Origin: Geminocystis sp050753365
GTDB lineage: Bacteria; Cyanobacteriota; Cyanobacteriia; Cyanobacteriales; Cyanobacteriaceae
Reading direction: 5' to 3'
NCBI RefSeq assembly: GCF_050753365.1
Contig: NZ_JBLZFY010000065.1
Coordinates: forward strand, 1-23,424
DNA: 23,424 bases
Shown: piece by piece, positions 15,563 to 23,273 of the stretch
Numbering within the stretch: position 1 is the first letter of the stretch
Layout of the letters: each line of letters starts with the position of its first letter
Notes under the pieces: model-generated
The model's input: the letters and a program-made list of their open reading frames with translations, nothing else
Told to the model about the DNA's origin: nothing
Database searches by the model: none
Position numbers and translations under genes: made by a program

Positions 15563-16486
15563 TTAAGATACAGAGGCTAAACTATCAGCCGTAGTACTAT
15601 TTTCAGGATTTTGATTAGCTAACCATAAAAACACCATTAAGGGAACAATACCTAATAAAATACCCAAAAAGATAGGGATATAAAAACCAGCCCCAATACT
15701 CATAATCATCGCAAAGCCAAAATTACCAATATAAACTCCAGCAGGAATAGTTAAGGGAATATGAGTAAAATTGAGGGGTTTTAAACGCCAAAGCAAAGTT
15801 GCCACTGTCATAAATATAACACCAGTACCAAACCATCCTGCAAAATTTTGATAAGGCATTCCGAAAAATTCTCCGGGTTGATCCCATAACCAAAATGGTA
15901 CACTGGTTTGACTCATAGCTGGATCTAATACAAAATCCCATGATGTTAATAATAATGAACCGAAGACGATCGAACCTAAATCTTTTACCCAATTATTAAT
16001 CGCTAAATTATTTAAACCAACTCTAGTAATGAGATAGCTACTAAAACCAAGATAAAACCAAGATAAAGGAATCGTAAAAGGTACTAATCCCGATATTTTA
16101 TAACCTAATCCAGAAAGGTAATGATAAGCACCGAAGGGAAAACCAGTACTTGTACCTAATAATTCCATACTCAAAGAAATTCCCAAAGCGGGAATCATAA
16201 AAGCCAACCAATGAAACATTCCCAGTTGACGATAAGCATAAATTACGATCGTTGCCCATCCTAGTATCATATATACCACACCACCGCCAATCATGGACAA
16301 GCTAAAAGCCCTTTGTCCGATGTCAGGTAAACTAGCGATAAATTGAGGATGAGGTAAGACTAATAATAATCCTGCTAAACCAAAAATCATCGCCACGACA
16401 TGGGCGATCAAAAAATAACCTTCTTTTTCTCGTAATATTTCTTTTAACAAGGGTTTCTCTCCTCTCAAGTTGCTATTTTGTATCAT
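15563..16486 (-). CDS. cruF: Carotenoid 1',2'-hydratase-type membrane protein (CruF, DUF422)
   Basis: 307 aa integral membrane protein with about seven to eight hydrophobic segments (for example HVVAMIFGLAGLLLVL, MIGGGVVYMILGWATIVI, IPLSWFYLGFSSYLI, FGFAMIMSIGAGFYIPIFLG). The conserved centre MELLGTSTGFPFGAYHY, followed by SWDFVLDPAM and the acidic/His residues in it, is diagnostic of the CruF family. CruF hydroxylates gamma-carotene at C-1' on the way to myxol and myxoxanthophyll glycosides, working with the glycosyltransferase CruG. No cruG follows here. The start at ATG 16486 gives a cytoplasmic N-terminus. The (attccct)7 array lies just past the stop. Confidence 0.88.
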   Translation of the reverse strand: MIQNSNLRGEKPLLKEILREKEGYFLIAHVVAMIFGLAGLLLVLPHPQFIASLPDIGQRAFSLSMIGGGVVYMILGWATIVIYAYRQLGMFHWLAFMIPALGISLSMELLGTSTGFPFGAYHYLSGLGYKISGLVPFTIPLSWFYLGFSSYLITRVGLNNLAINNWVKDLGSIVFGSLLLTSWDFVLDPAMSQTSVPFWLWDQPGEFFGMPYQNFAGWFGTGVIFMTVATLLWRLKPLNFTHIPLTIPAGVYIGNFGFAMIMSIGAGFYIPIFLGILLGIVPLMVFLWLANQNPENSTTADSLASVS

Positions 16487-16597
16487 GAAAATTACCTATT
16501 GCGGTAGAATTTTACTTATTCTTAATATTTTACAAACATTTATTAAGTTTTATGAAGAAAATTATCAAATAGTTAATAGTGATTTTTTGATAAGGGT

Positions 16598-16617
16598 GGG
16601 TTTAATATATTAAACCC
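16598..16617. repeat. Perfect 20-bp palindrome
   Basis: gggtttaatatattaaaccc reads the same on both strands. It lies between the solute-binding gene and cruF, just before the (attactc)7 array. No U tract follows, so it is unlikely to be a terminator. It shares gggtggg...ccc flanks with the hairpin at 9949-9979. Confidence 0.8.
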
Positions 16618-16624
16618 CTACATT

Positions 16625-16673
16625 ATTACTCATTACTCATTACTCATTACTCATTACTCATTACTCATTACTC
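16625..16673. repeat. Heptamer tandem array, (attactc)7, reaching into a coding end
   Basis: Seven perfect copies of a 7-nt unit. The stop codon and the last codons of the minus-strand gene at 16661-17440 fall inside the array, so the C-terminus SNE is repeat-encoded. Confidence 0.95.
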
Positions 16674-17440
16674 ACTGGTAATCCCCAAAACTGTGCTTTT
16701 TCCTTTAACCACCCCTCCTCATTTAATTTTCTGATGACTTGATTTACTTTAGTTCGCAATTCTTGATATTGTCTTCCTTTTGGTAGCACGATCGAGAGGG
16801 GATAACCACCATAGATAGGGGATAATAGTTCATAATCAGGGTTTTCTTGTACCCATCCTGCCAAAACCGTGACATCTCCTGCAAATCCTTCAATTTCTCC
16901 CGTTTCCATCAATTCTAGGGCTTTTTGATAGGATGATACCGCTTGTAATGTAATTCTTGGTAAATTATATTTGATCTCAGGGATCGATCGAGAATCCGCC
17001 AGAATGCCTATTTTGCCCGTTAAATCACTATTTTTGCCTTTTTTTACCAATATTGCCGTACCACTTAAATAATAATGTTGACTAAAATCCACAATGCGAC
17101 GGCGAGAGGTATTAGCAGTTACTGAGGCGATGGCTAAATCCACTTTTACATCGGAAACAAATTGCAACCTTTCTTGATTACTAACGGGGATAAGTTTAAC
17201 GGCGGTTTCGTCACCCAACAATTCTAAAGCCAAACGACGGGCTAAATCAATCTCAAATCCTTGTAAATTACCCTGTTGATCACGATAACCCAAAGGGCGC
17301 AAATTGTCTTTAACCGCAATGGTTAATTGTCCTTTTTTTTGAATTTCCTGCCAATCTCCTCCATAAACAGGAAGATTAATTAACAATGTGCCAAAAATAA
17401 TACTTAAAGATAGTAATTTAGATATATTTAGCAAGGACAT
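16661..17440 (-). CDS. Periplasmic amino-acid-type solute-binding protein (SBP family 3)
   Basis: 259 aa. An N-terminal signal peptide is present (hydrophobic LLSLSIIFGTLLINL, cleavage likely after VYGG), so the protein is periplasmic. The mature part has the family-3 pattern: GQLTIAVKDNLRPLGYRD, GNLQGFEIDLARRLALEL, VDLAIASVTANTSRRRIVDFS, ending ELRTKVNQVIRKLNEEGWL. It is expected to bind an amino acid or similar polar ligand for an ABC importer. No permease or ATPase gene is adjacent, so it may be an orphan receptor or work with distant subunits. Its last codons lie in the (attactc)7 array, so the native stop may have been replaced by repeat expansion. The amidohydrolase upstream ends 103 bp away and could release amino acids (inference). 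Confidence 0.88.
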   Translation of the reverse strand: MSLLNISKLLSLSIIFGTLLINLPVYGGDWQEIQKKGQLTIAVKDNLRPLGYRDQQGNLQGFEIDLARRLALELLGDETAVKLIPVSNQERLQFVSDVKVDLAIASVTANTSRRRIVDFSQHYYLSGTAILVKKGKNSDLTGKIGILADSRSIPEIKYNLPRITLQAVSSYQKALELMETGEIEGFAGDVTVLAGWVQENPDYELLSPIYGGYPLSIVLPKGRQYQELRTKVNQVIRKLNEEGWLKEKAQFWGLPVSNE

Positions 17441-17543
17441 AATTGGAGTTTAGTTGAAGGAAGGTAAAAGGCAATAAGTTAGGATGTATCTAGGTTTGCT
17501 ACTGAAGAAAGGCAAGAGGCAAAAAAGACTTTTTAAGCAACCC

Positions 17544-18719
17544 CTAATGATTAAAATACTGATAGGCACTATAAGCCATAGTAACAACTCCTGTTTCGAT
17601 CGAAGACTCATCCAACTCAAAACGAGGATGATGTAAAGGATAATTATGTTGATCACTTTTGCCTACCCCTAATCGAAACATTGTACCTGGGGCATGATCT
17701 AAATATACAGCAAAATCTTCAGCACCCAAAGAAGGCTCAAGAATAGAAATCACCTTTTCTTCTCCCAAGGCTTCTAAAGACGCTTTTTCAATAATTTTCG
17801 TCAATCCCATATTGTTTTGTACACTAGGCAAACGATGACAATAATTAATCTGACATTTTGCCCCGTAAGTGTTGCACACCCCTTCCACAATTTGTTTAAT
17901 CCATGAGGGGAGGTTTTCTCGAATTTCGGGATTGAGCGATCGAACCGTACCCACCATTTTAACCTGATCAGCGATAATATTCGGAGCGATACCCCCACTA
18001 ATTTGCCCAATAGTCAACACCAAAGGATGTAAAGGGTTTTGGGTACGACTAATAGCCTGTTGCAGTGCAGAGATTACTTGCGCGCAAATCCAAATAGCAT
18101 CAATAGCTTGATGAGGACGTGCGCCATGACCTGCTTCTCCTTGTATAATGATTTCAAGATCATCCATAGCAGAAGTTAAAGCACCATAACGGATACCCAC
18201 ACAACGAGCAGGAATCGAAGGAAAAACATGAACCCCAAAAATCGCCGAAATATCCTTCATTACTCCATCTTCCACCATCCATAAAGCACCTTTAGCAATT
18301 TCCTCCGCAGGTTGAAAAATAAAGCGAATATTCCCCCCTAAACCTTCCTTTAATTGAGATAGTACCATAGCAGTACCCAGTCCGATCGTAGTATGCAAAT
18401 CATGCCCACAGGCGTGCATTACCCCCGGTATTTTAGACGCAAATTCCAATTCAGTTGCTTCTTGAATCGGTAAAGCATCCATATCCGTACGAATGCCCAA
18501 ATAAAGATTACTCGTACCATTCCCCTTTAATTCTCCAATTACTCCCGTTTTACCTACCCCCTCTTTTACCATCAAGCCACAGGAAGACAAAACCCCCGCT
18601 ACATAAGCGCTTGTTTGATGCTCATTACCACTCAATTCAGGATGAGCATGAAAATGACGACGAATTTCTATTAATCTGGGTGCTAAATCCGCAGCTAAAT
18701 CTTTTATTTTACTAAGCAT
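17544..18719 (-). CDS. M20-family amidohydrolase (HipO/IAA-amino-acid-hydrolase-like)
   Basis: 391 aa from the ATG at 18719; a TTG four codons upstream would add MIER. The catalytic pattern of M20D zinc amidohydrolases is complete: RRHFHAHPELSGNE, TDMDALPI, the metal site HACGHDLHTT with Cys and His, the general-base QPAEE, GEAGHGARPH in the dimerisation domain and LGAEDFAVY near the C-terminus. Such enzymes hydrolyse N-acyl amino acids or amide conjugates, with two divalent metals, in the cytoplasm. The substrate is not predictable. It is divergently arranged with the DUF1517 gene (18890), sharing a 170-bp promoter region. A solute-binding protein lies downstream. Confidence 0.92.
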   Translation of the reverse strand: MLSKIKDLAADLAPRLIEIRRHFHAHPELSGNEHQTSAYVAGVLSSCGLMVKEGVGKTGVIGELKGNGTSNLYLGIRTDMDALPIQEATELEFASKIPGVMHACGHDLHTTIGLGTAMVLSQLKEGLGGNIRFIFQPAEEIAKGALWMVEDGVMKDISAIFGVHVFPSIPARCVGIRYGALTSAMDDLEIIIQGEAGHGARPHQAIDAIWICAQVISALQQAISRTQNPLHPLVLTIGQISGGIAPNIIADQVKMVGTVRSLNPEIRENLPSWIKQIVEGVCNTYGAKCQINYCHRLPSVQNNMGLTKIIEKASLEALGEEKVISILEPSLGAEDFAVYLDHAPGTMFRLGVGKSDQHNYPLHHPRFELDESSIETGVVTMAYSAYQYFNH

Positions 18720-18889
18720 TCTCTCAATCAATCAAGGTTTATTCAATCATTAAATATATGATAATCAAAATCATTGAGATTGCTCGATCGAAATAAAATC
18801 CCTTAACCTAATCTTTAACTCCTTTTCTTTAGTATTGTGGAATAGGGGCTATATAATTAATAAAAGTTCATTGTTTATTGTCAATTACC

Positions 18890-19486
18890 ATGAGTATAGG
18901 TGATCGTTTTAATCAATTTGTCGGTAAAACCCGATATGTGGTATCAAGAATTTTTATTCATTTGCAGGGTAAAGAAGTCGCCCCCTTATTAGGAATATTA
19001 AATCAAAACGCAAGAATGGCGGTAGATGCTGATGGTGATATGGCGGTGATGGGAGAATCTTTAGTTAATATTTGTGAAGGAATATTACAGTATCGTACCT
19101 ATTGGCAAAGTGCCTCCAATGAAGGAGATGTGTTTTGGAATGAAGGGGATGCAGGAGATTTCGTCACCGAATTATTTACAGACTCAGCCCAAAGGTATCT
19201 CAGTCAACCCGATTTAGAAGATGTAGAGGAAAACACACCCCTATCTCTCCCCGTAACGGATAATATAATTGTTATGATCACAGTAGCCTTTGAAGGTGAA
19301 GTGCAGGAAATTGAAACAGATTTGGCTGATATGTCAGCCTTAACCGATGGACTGAAAGCCCTTATTAGTCTTAATTATAAAGATAAATACCGTGCGATCG
19401 CCCTCCATTTTTCTCCTGCTAGATTAGGTGAGCAGTTAACATCAGATCAAATATTAATCAATTTTCCTGAGCTAATTCCGCTATAA
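18890..19486 (+). CDS. Conserved cyanobacterial DUF1517-type protein
   Basis: 198 aa from ATG 18890; a TTG four codons upstream is less likely because MSIGDRFNQFVGKTRYV fits the usual start. The N-terminal half is helical (VAPLLGILNQNARMAV, MGESLVNICEGILQYRTYW). The C-terminal half has the DUF1517 pattern: a strand IIVMITVAFEG, an alpha segment, then ALHFSPARLGEQLTSDQILI and NFPEL. No signal or anchor is seen, unlike longer members of the family, so the localisation is uncertain. Function is not established. The lipoprotein gene starts 28 bp after its stop, on the same strand, so they probably form an operon. Confidence 0.75.
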   Translation: MSIGDRFNQFVGKTRYVVSRIFIHLQGKEVAPLLGILNQNARMAVDADGDMAVMGESLVNICEGILQYRTYWQSASNEGDVFWNEGDAGDFVTELFTDSAQRYLSQPDLEDVEENTPLSLPVTDNIIVMITVAFEGEVQEIETDLADMSALTDGLKALISLNYKDKYRAIALHFSPARLGEQLTSDQILINFPELIPL

Positions 19487-19514
19487 AAATCACAAAAAAA
19501 ATAAGAAAATCATA

Positions 19515-20405
19515 ATGTTTAAGCCAATTATAGCTATTTTTTTAACCCTCGTACTCAGTTTTGGTACTGTTGCCTGTGGTTCAGCTAATAGTGTAAACAC
19601 TAATAATCCTACCACTTTTACTAACAATACTAATATTCCTAAAAATAATATTGCTAGTGGACAATATACCGTACAACAAGCGACATTTAATGATGTTGAC
19701 GGCGAATATACTTTAATGTTGTTAAACACTCCCGCAGGAAGTAGCCCTGTATTTCGCACCACAAATCTACAAATGGCAAGGTTAACCGATGAGGAAATCA
19801 AAAATGGGCAACAAACCTTTGTAGAAATTAACGGTAACGAAGCAGTAATGCACCTTACTGAAGATTTCCGCATTGAATATGCCCATAATGAAACCGAAAC
19901 TGTCACCAATCCTCAAACGGGCAGACAAGAAACTGTCGTTATTCGACAACAATCGAGCTTCTGGAGTCCTTTCGCTGGTGCTTTAGCAGGACAAGCATTG
20001 GGTAGTATGCTCTTTCGTCCTCAATACTATGTACCACCAGTATATCGATCGGGCGGAACTTTAACGGGTTTTGGCGGTTATGGTAGCAGTTATGATCAAG
20101 CAGTACAAAGCTATCGTACTAATAATAATAACGTTGCTCCTCCTGTGGAGAAAAATCGTCAATCATTGCGCACGACAGGAACACTCAAAAACAGTTCTGG
20201 TAATACCGTTAATCGAGTTAATACTAATAGTAGCAAAGGAACAGGCTCTGGAGTTGGCTCTAGTAATTTAAAAACCAACGGCACATCCAATAAAGTCAGA
20301 CAACCGAGTAACAATAGTTTCGGTAGTAATAAATCTAGTGGAGTCCGCCGTAGTGCGCCAACTCCCATGAGAAGAAGTGGCGGTTTTGGTAGTCGTCGCC
20401 GTTAA
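19515..20405 (+). CDS. Predicted lipoprotein with low-complexity Ser/Asn/Gly-rich C-terminus
   Basis: 296 aa. A lipoprotein signal peptide is clear: MFKPIIAIFLTLVLSFGTVA then Cys21 in the lipobox VAC, so the mature protein should be lipidated and membrane-anchored. An Asn/Thr-rich tether follows, then a small beta-rich domain (~50-125; ATFNDVDGEYTLMLLNTPAG, FVEINGNEAVMHLTEDF). Next is FWSPFAGALAGQALGSMLF, hydrophobic and Gly/Ala rich, like a glycine-zipper segment. The last ~100 residues are Ser/Asn/Arg/Gly rich and end RRSGGFGSRRR, strongly basic. I do not recognise a named family. It lies immediately downstream of the DUF1517 gene. Confidence 0.75.
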   Translation: MFKPIIAIFLTLVLSFGTVACGSANSVNTNNPTTFTNNTNIPKNNIASGQYTVQQATFNDVDGEYTLMLLNTPAGSSPVFRTTNLQMARLTDEEIKNGQQTFVEINGNEAVMHLTEDFRIEYAHNETETVTNPQTGRQETVVIRQQSSFWSPFAGALAGQALGSMLFRPQYYVPPVYRSGGTLTGFGGYGSSYDQAVQSYRTNNNNVAPPVEKNRQSLRTTGTLKNSSGNTVNRVNTNSSKGTGSGVGSSNLKTNGTSNKVRQPSNNSFGSNKSSGVRRSAPTPMRRSGGFGSRRR

Positions 20406-20468
20406 CTTGAGGAAGACAAGTGGACAGGAAGACTAGGAGACTAGAAGAAAATTCACTCCTGATTTTTG

Positions 20469-21680
20469 TTACGAGTGCGTAACTTCCAATCTATAATTTT
20501 CTATTTGATTACAAATAGCTTTGCCGATTTCTAAGGACGCAGTCGCCGCAGGAGAGGGGGCATTACAGACATGAAGGGCGTTTTCTGTGGGGATAAGGAA
20601 AAAGTCTTCTACCAATGTACCATCATTTCTAAGGGCTTGTGCTCTGACACCTGCGGGGGAGGGAATAATATCATCCTCTTGCACTTCGGGAATAAGAGCT
20701 TGTAAACTACGCACAAAGGCTTTTTTACTGATCGATCGAACCATTTCCTCTATACCTTCAGCATAGTATTTACTGACTAATTTCCACAACCCCTGATAAG
20801 TAGCAATTTCCCAAAACTCTTTTAAATCAAAGTCTGTCTTTTTGTATCCTTCTCGTTTTAAACTTAAAACAGCATTAGGACCAGCGTGAATATTACCATC
20901 AATTAATCTAGTAAAATGTACTCCTAAAAAGGGAAAATCTGGATTAGGCACTGGGTAGATTAAATGTTTCACCAAATAGCGTTTTTCGGGCTTTAGTTCG
21001 TAATATTCCCCTCTAAAGGGGATAATTTTCATTTCGGGATTTATACCACCTAATTGGGCGATTCGATCGCTATATAAACCAGCACAATTAATTAAAAATT
21101 TTGCCTTAATTTCCCCTAGATTTGTAATTAAAATTTGCTCTTTTTGTGAAGAATTAATAGACGTAACTTTAGTATTAAATTTGATTTCTCCGCCCTTTGT
21201 TGTGAAGATTTCAGCGTATTTTTGAGCTACTTGCCTATAATCGACAATACCAGCCGTAGGCACTCGAATTGCGGATAAACAAGTCAAATAAGGCTCAATT
21301 TCCTTCGCTTGTGTCACAGATATTTTTTCTACAGCAATACCATTAGCTAATCCTCGTTGATACAAGTTTTCTAATAAAGGTAATTCTTTTTCTTGACAGG
21401 CAACAATTAATTTACCGCAGACATCGTAATTGATATTATGTTGTTGACAAAATTTGACTAATTCGGCGTTACCTTTTCTCGTTAAAATCGCTTTATAACT
21501 ACCCGGTTTATAGTAAACTCCTGAGTGTATAACTCCGCTATTATGCCCAGTTTGATGGAATGCACATTGATTCTCTTTTTCGACTAGGATAATTTTTGCA
21601 TTGGGGTATTTTTCTTGTAGAGAGATCGATGTACCTAAACCCACAATACCACCGCCGATGATAGCATAATCATAAATCAT
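20469..21680 (-). CDS. lhgO: L-2-hydroxyglutarate oxidase (FAD-dependent)
   Basis: 403 aa from the ATG at 21680, which directly precedes the FAD-binding strand YDYAIIGGGIVGLGTSISL; an upstream in-frame extension of 27 codons is hydrophobic, overlaps the neighbouring gene and is probably not translated. DAO/LhgO family motifs: EKENQCAFHQTGHNSGVIHS, GVYYKPGSYKAILTRKG, VPTAGIVDYRQVA, LINCAGLYSDRIA, IPFRGEYYEL and PSPAGVRAQALRNDGTLVEDF near the C-terminus. The enzyme oxidises L-2-hydroxyglutarate to 2-oxoglutarate, a metabolite-repair step, and is usually membrane-associated. Weak upstream signals: no clear ribosome site in a very AT-rich leader. Confidence 0.9.
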   Translation of the reverse strand: MIYDYAIIGGGIVGLGTSISLQEKYPNAKIILVEKENQCAFHQTGHNSGVIHSGVYYKPGSYKAILTRKGNAELVKFCQQHNINYDVCGKLIVACQEKELPLLENLYQRGLANGIAVEKISVTQAKEIEPYLTCLSAIRVPTAGIVDYRQVAQKYAEIFTTKGGEIKFNTKVTSINSSQKEQILITNLGEIKAKFLINCAGLYSDRIAQLGGINPEMKIIPFRGEYYELKPEKRYLVKHLIYPVPNPDFPFLGVHFTRLIDGNIHAGPNAVLSLKREGYKKTDFDLKEFWEIATYQGLWKLVSKYYAEGIEEMVRSISKKAFVRSLQALIPEVQEDDIIPSPAGVRAQALRNDGTLVEDFFLIPTENALHVCNAPSPAATASLEIGKAICNQIENYRLEVTHS

Positions 21681-21726
21681 AAAAAAATTTAAAATATTAG
21701 AATATATAAATATCAAATTAATGAGT

Positions 21727-22305
21727 CTATTTTTTCTTAGGATAAACCTGTAACCAACCAAAAATTTCTCCTAACGTAATTTGTAAATCTTTAGCGAAAT
21801 CAGGTACAGAAATTATCTCATTATCTAACTCAAAAACTTGAGGGTGACTACTATTAGTATAGGTAAAAATTAACTTTAACTTAGGATCAATTAACCATCC
21901 CATCATCGTACCATTATTTAAACAACCGATGATTTTTTTTGTTATTATACCCATAGATTGTTCTGGACTTAATATTTCAATCATCCAATCAGGGGCAATG
22001 TCAAATTTATTAGCAATAGTACCATCTTCGTTAACTGGTAATTTATCCCATGTAAATACTACCACATCTGGTACGATCGATCTTCCTCCAAAAGTACATC
22101 TTAATTCAGGAAAAGCCCATGCAATTTGTTGTTTTTTCAAGATAAAGTTGATGTAGGTAACAAGTTCACCTTGAATTGTGCTATGTTGTCCTTGGGGCAT
22201 AGGTTTTGTAAAAATTTGATTATCAAAGTATTCTCGCGCAGGTTTCGTCTCTGGTTGTGTAAGAAATTCTGCTAAGGTGATTGTTTTTACTAGAGTTTGT
22301 ATCAT
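21727..22305 (-). CDS. Uma2-family endonuclease-like protein (copy A)
   Basis: 192 aa. DUF820/Uma2, a PD-(D/E)xK restriction-like fold very abundant in cyanobacteria. Visible: the N-terminal TLAEFLTQPETKPA, then ELRCTFGGRSIVPDVVVF with the catalytic Asp80, DWMIEILSPEQS with Glu110, and the central GWLIDPKLKLIFTYT strand pair. It is a tandem duplicate of the gene at 22508-23086 (period 781 bp, no indels). Residues 42-63 differ almost completely from that copy while flanks are ~97% identical in DNA. The C-terminus after GWLQV (YPKKK) also differs because the duplication ends there. Cellular function of the family is unknown; nuclease activity is inferred from fold. Confidence 0.9.
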   Translation of the reverse strand: MIQTLVKTITLAEFLTQPETKPAREYFDNQIFTKPMPQGQHSTIQGELVTYINFILKKQQIAWAFPELRCTFGGRSIVPDVVVFTWDKLPVNEDGTIANKFDIAPDWMIEILSPEQSMGIITKKIIGCLNNGTMMGWLIDPKLKLIFTYTNSSHPQVFELDNEIISVPDFAKDLQITLGEIFGWLQVYPKKK

Positions 22306-22325
22306 TATTTTCTCTCATTAATTAA
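21750..22325. repeat. Tandem duplication unit, copy A (576 bp)
   Basis: Aligns without gaps to 22531-23106 at a constant offset of 781 bp. About 17 mismatches by manual count outside a 64-bp divergent block at 22117-22180. The unit covers almost all of the Uma2 gene plus ~20 bp of its upstream flank. Confidence 0.85.
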
Positions 22326-22507
22326 TTTTGCTCATAAGACTAGAATATTAATATCTTTGTTTTTTTATTGTTTTATAATTGATACCCAATATTTATTAAT
22401 GATAAAGTTAAAAATAAGAAAAATCAAGGTTTTTAATCTTGGAATAATACCTAAAAGATTTTTTAATTTTTCGTAGGATTTGAATAATAGGAAACCACTA
22501 GGTGACT

Positions 22508-23086
22508 TTAACCATTAACTATTTTCACTTGTAACCATCCCAAAATTTCTCCTAACGTAATTTGTAAATCTTTAGCGAAATCAGGTACAGGAATTATCTC
22601 ATTATCTAACTCAAAAACTTGAGGATGACTATTATTTGTATAGGTAAAAATTAACTTTAAATTAGGATCAATTAACCATCCCATTGTCGTACCATTATTT
22701 AAACAACCGATGATGTTTTTTGTTATTATACCCATAGATTGTTCTGGACTTAATATTTCAATCATCCAATCAGGGGCAATGTCGAATTTATTAGCAATAG
22801 TACCATCTTCGTTAACTGGTAATTTATCCCATGTAAATACTACCACATCTGGTACGATCGATCTTCCTCCAAAAGTACATCTTAATTCAGGAAAAGCAAG
22901 GGCAATCTGAGAATCTTCGGTGACGGCGTTAATAGCATTAGTTAGTTTTAATTGAATACGGCTATGTTGTCCTTGGGGCATGGGTTTTGTTAAAATTTGA
23001 TTATCAAAGTATTCTTGCGCAGGTTTCGTCTCAGGTTGTGTAAGAAATTCTGCTAAAGTGATTGTTTTTACTAGAGTTTGTACCAT
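22508..23086 (-). CDS. Uma2-family endonuclease-like protein (copy B)
   Basis: 192 aa with the same PD-(D/E)xK residues as copy A: VPDVVVF (Asp80) and MIEILSPEQS (Glu110). Residues 42-63 read RIQLKLTNAINAVTEDSQIA in place of copy A's TIQGELVTYINFILKKQQIA, though the surrounding protein is nearly identical. The C-terminus is KIVNG instead of YPKKK. Upstream, both copies share gagag about 9 nt before the ATG. The 202-bp spacer between the copies is AT-rich and has no clear gene. The two copies could have different DNA or partner specificity through the swapped segment (inference). Confidence 0.9.
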   Translation of the reverse strand: MVQTLVKTITLAEFLTQPETKPAQEYFDNQILTKPMPQGQHSRIQLKLTNAINAVTEDSQIALAFPELRCTFGGRSIVPDVVVFTWDKLPVNEDGTIANKFDIAPDWMIEILSPEQSMGIITKNIIGCLNNGTTMGWLIDPNLKLIFTYTNNSHPQVFELDNEIIPVPDFAKDLQITLGEILGWLQVKIVNG

Positions 23087-23106
23087 TATTTTCTCTCATT
23101 AATTAA
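22531..23106. repeat. Tandem duplication unit, copy B (576 bp)
   Basis: Counterpart of 21750-22325. The divergent block lies at 22898-22961; about 30 of its 64 positions match copy A by hand alignment. Confidence 0.85.
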
Positions 23107-23192
23107 ATTCGATCGTACCATTATTCATTATATATAGGGATTTTTTCTAAATAAAAAGTTAGTTATAAAATTATATTAGACATCTCCAAAAA

Positions 23193-23209
23193 TCGGGCTA
23201 GAAGCCCGA
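23193..23209. repeat. Small GC hairpin upstream of Uma2 copy B
   Basis: tcgggct-aga-agcccga, 7-bp perfect stem, in an AT-rich 338-bp non-coding stretch (23087-23424). No U tract follows. That stretch also holds the dispersed 21-nt motif and ends in a C-rich pyrimidine run at the window edge; no gene seen. Confidence 0.6.
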
Positions 23210-23252
23210 AATACCGTTCAAAAATCATAATTTCTGGAAAAGTCTATTGTTA

Positions 23253-23273
23253 ACCTCAGTTCGAGATAAAATT
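23253..23273. repeat. Dispersed 21-nt motif, copy 3
   Basis: acctcagttcgagataaaat plus t; 20 of 21 positions match 3659-3679. Confidence 0.5.

Noticed and set aside
17450..17656. Minus-strand hydrophobic frame overlapping the M20 amidohydrolase end
   Set aside because: Overlaps the conserved coding end of the amidohydrolase in another frame and has no homology signal.
20159..20368. Minus-strand leucine-rich frame within the lipoprotein gene
   Set aside because: Complement of the low-complexity Ser/Asn region, with no ribosome site or family.
21681..21761. 27-codon N-terminal extension of L-2-hydroxyglutarate oxidase
   Set aside because: It precedes the FAD-binding strand, overlaps the Uma2 gene and is AT-rich; the ATG at 21680 fits the family.
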